Positions 44,968 through 45,040 of a stretch of 45,040 nucleotides of DNA are shown piece by piece. The stretch spans positions 1 through 45,040 of the forward strand of contig DKIV01000053.1 in the NCBI GenBank assembly GCA_002454425.1, written 5' to 3'. Numbering within the stretch: position 1 is the stretch's first letter; each line of letters starts with the position of its first letter. This DNA comes from Sphingobacteriaceae bacterium UBA6709. GTDB lineage: Bacteria; Bacteroidota; Bacteroidia; Sphingobacteriales; Sphingobacteriaceae. The notes under the pieces were generated by a model that saw only the letters and a program-made list of their open reading frames with translations, made no database searches and was not told the origin of the DNA. Both the position numbers and the translations under genes were made by a program.

Positions 44968-44979
44968 GCCTTATATCAG

Positions 44980-45040
44980 CAGAGAGTGAGGGATTCGAAC
45001 CCTCGATACCCTTTTGAGGTATACACACTTTCCAGGCGTG
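44980..45040 (-). tRNA. tRNA-Ser(GGA), 5' part outside the window
   Basis: The minus strand shows an anticodon stem CACGC/GTGTG closing the loop CTGGAAA (anticodon GGA). A long variable arm follows (ATACC/GGTAT), then the T arm GAGGG-TTCGAAT-CCCTC, the 3' acceptor strand ACTCTCT and discriminator G at 44980. The long variable arm and anticodon identify serine. CCA is not encoded. The D arm and the 5' acceptor strand lie beyond the right edge. Confidence 0.93.

Noticed and set aside
1..45040. CRISPR arrays, insertion sequences, prophage or conjugative genes
   Set aside because: No regularly spaced repeats, transposase, integrase or structural phage genes were seen among the reading frames.

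Overview
The window looks like chromosomal DNA of a Bacteroidota bacterium, most likely Sphingobacteriales/Sphingobacteriaceae (Pedobacter-like). The evidence is two SusC/SusD pairs, an ECF sigma/FecR pair feeding a SusC with an STN domain, FimB/Mfa2-type (type V) fimbrial genes, a YtxJ-type bacillithiol-associated protein, near absence of Shine-Dalgarno sequences, and several upstream boxes matching the Bacteroidota -7 consensus TAnnTTTG. No insertion sequence, prophage or CRISPR array was seen.

Left part (1-9.6 kb): a possible C-terminal fragment at the left edge, a DJ-1/PfpI family protein, a large hybrid histidine kinase, purN, an oppositely oriented three-gene fimbrial operon (DUF3575 barrel, FimB/Mfa2-like anchor, fimbrillin), then purH. 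The fimbrial operon lies between two purine genes that point the other way and looks like an accessory insertion.

Core part (9.6-22.4 kb): the rod-shape/elongasome cluster mreB-mreC-mreD-mrdA(PBP2)-rodA with overlapping or abutting genes and a strong hairpin between mreB and mreC. It is followed by a Bacteroidota-specific protein of unknown function, tdk, dacB (PBP4-type), asd, pepD and an MFS exporter.

Nutrient locus 1 (22.6-29.8 kb, minus strand): SusC, SusD-like_2 lipoprotein and a Tat-exported phosphocholine-type phospholipase C, 8 nt apart, suggest a system for attacking phospholipids or phosphodiesters and importing the products.

Housekeeping stretch (30.0-34.9 kb): lipA, ytxJ, a 36-residue lipoprotein, ribH, a membrane-anchored TPR protein, recF with a DciA-like DUF721 gene, and ndk.

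Nutrient locus 2 (35.2-44.9 kb, plus strand): ECF sigma factor, FecR anti-sigma factor, STN-type SusC, SusD, a zinc metallohydrolase lipoprotein with an HEFTH motif, and a DUF4302 lipoprotein, closed by a terminator. It has no glycoside hydrolase, so it is more likely a protein/peptide-directed uptake system than a polysaccharide locus. It is the best candidate here for a poorly described system. The two terminal lipoproteins end in similar tails. A tRNA-Ser(GGA) is cut by the right edge.
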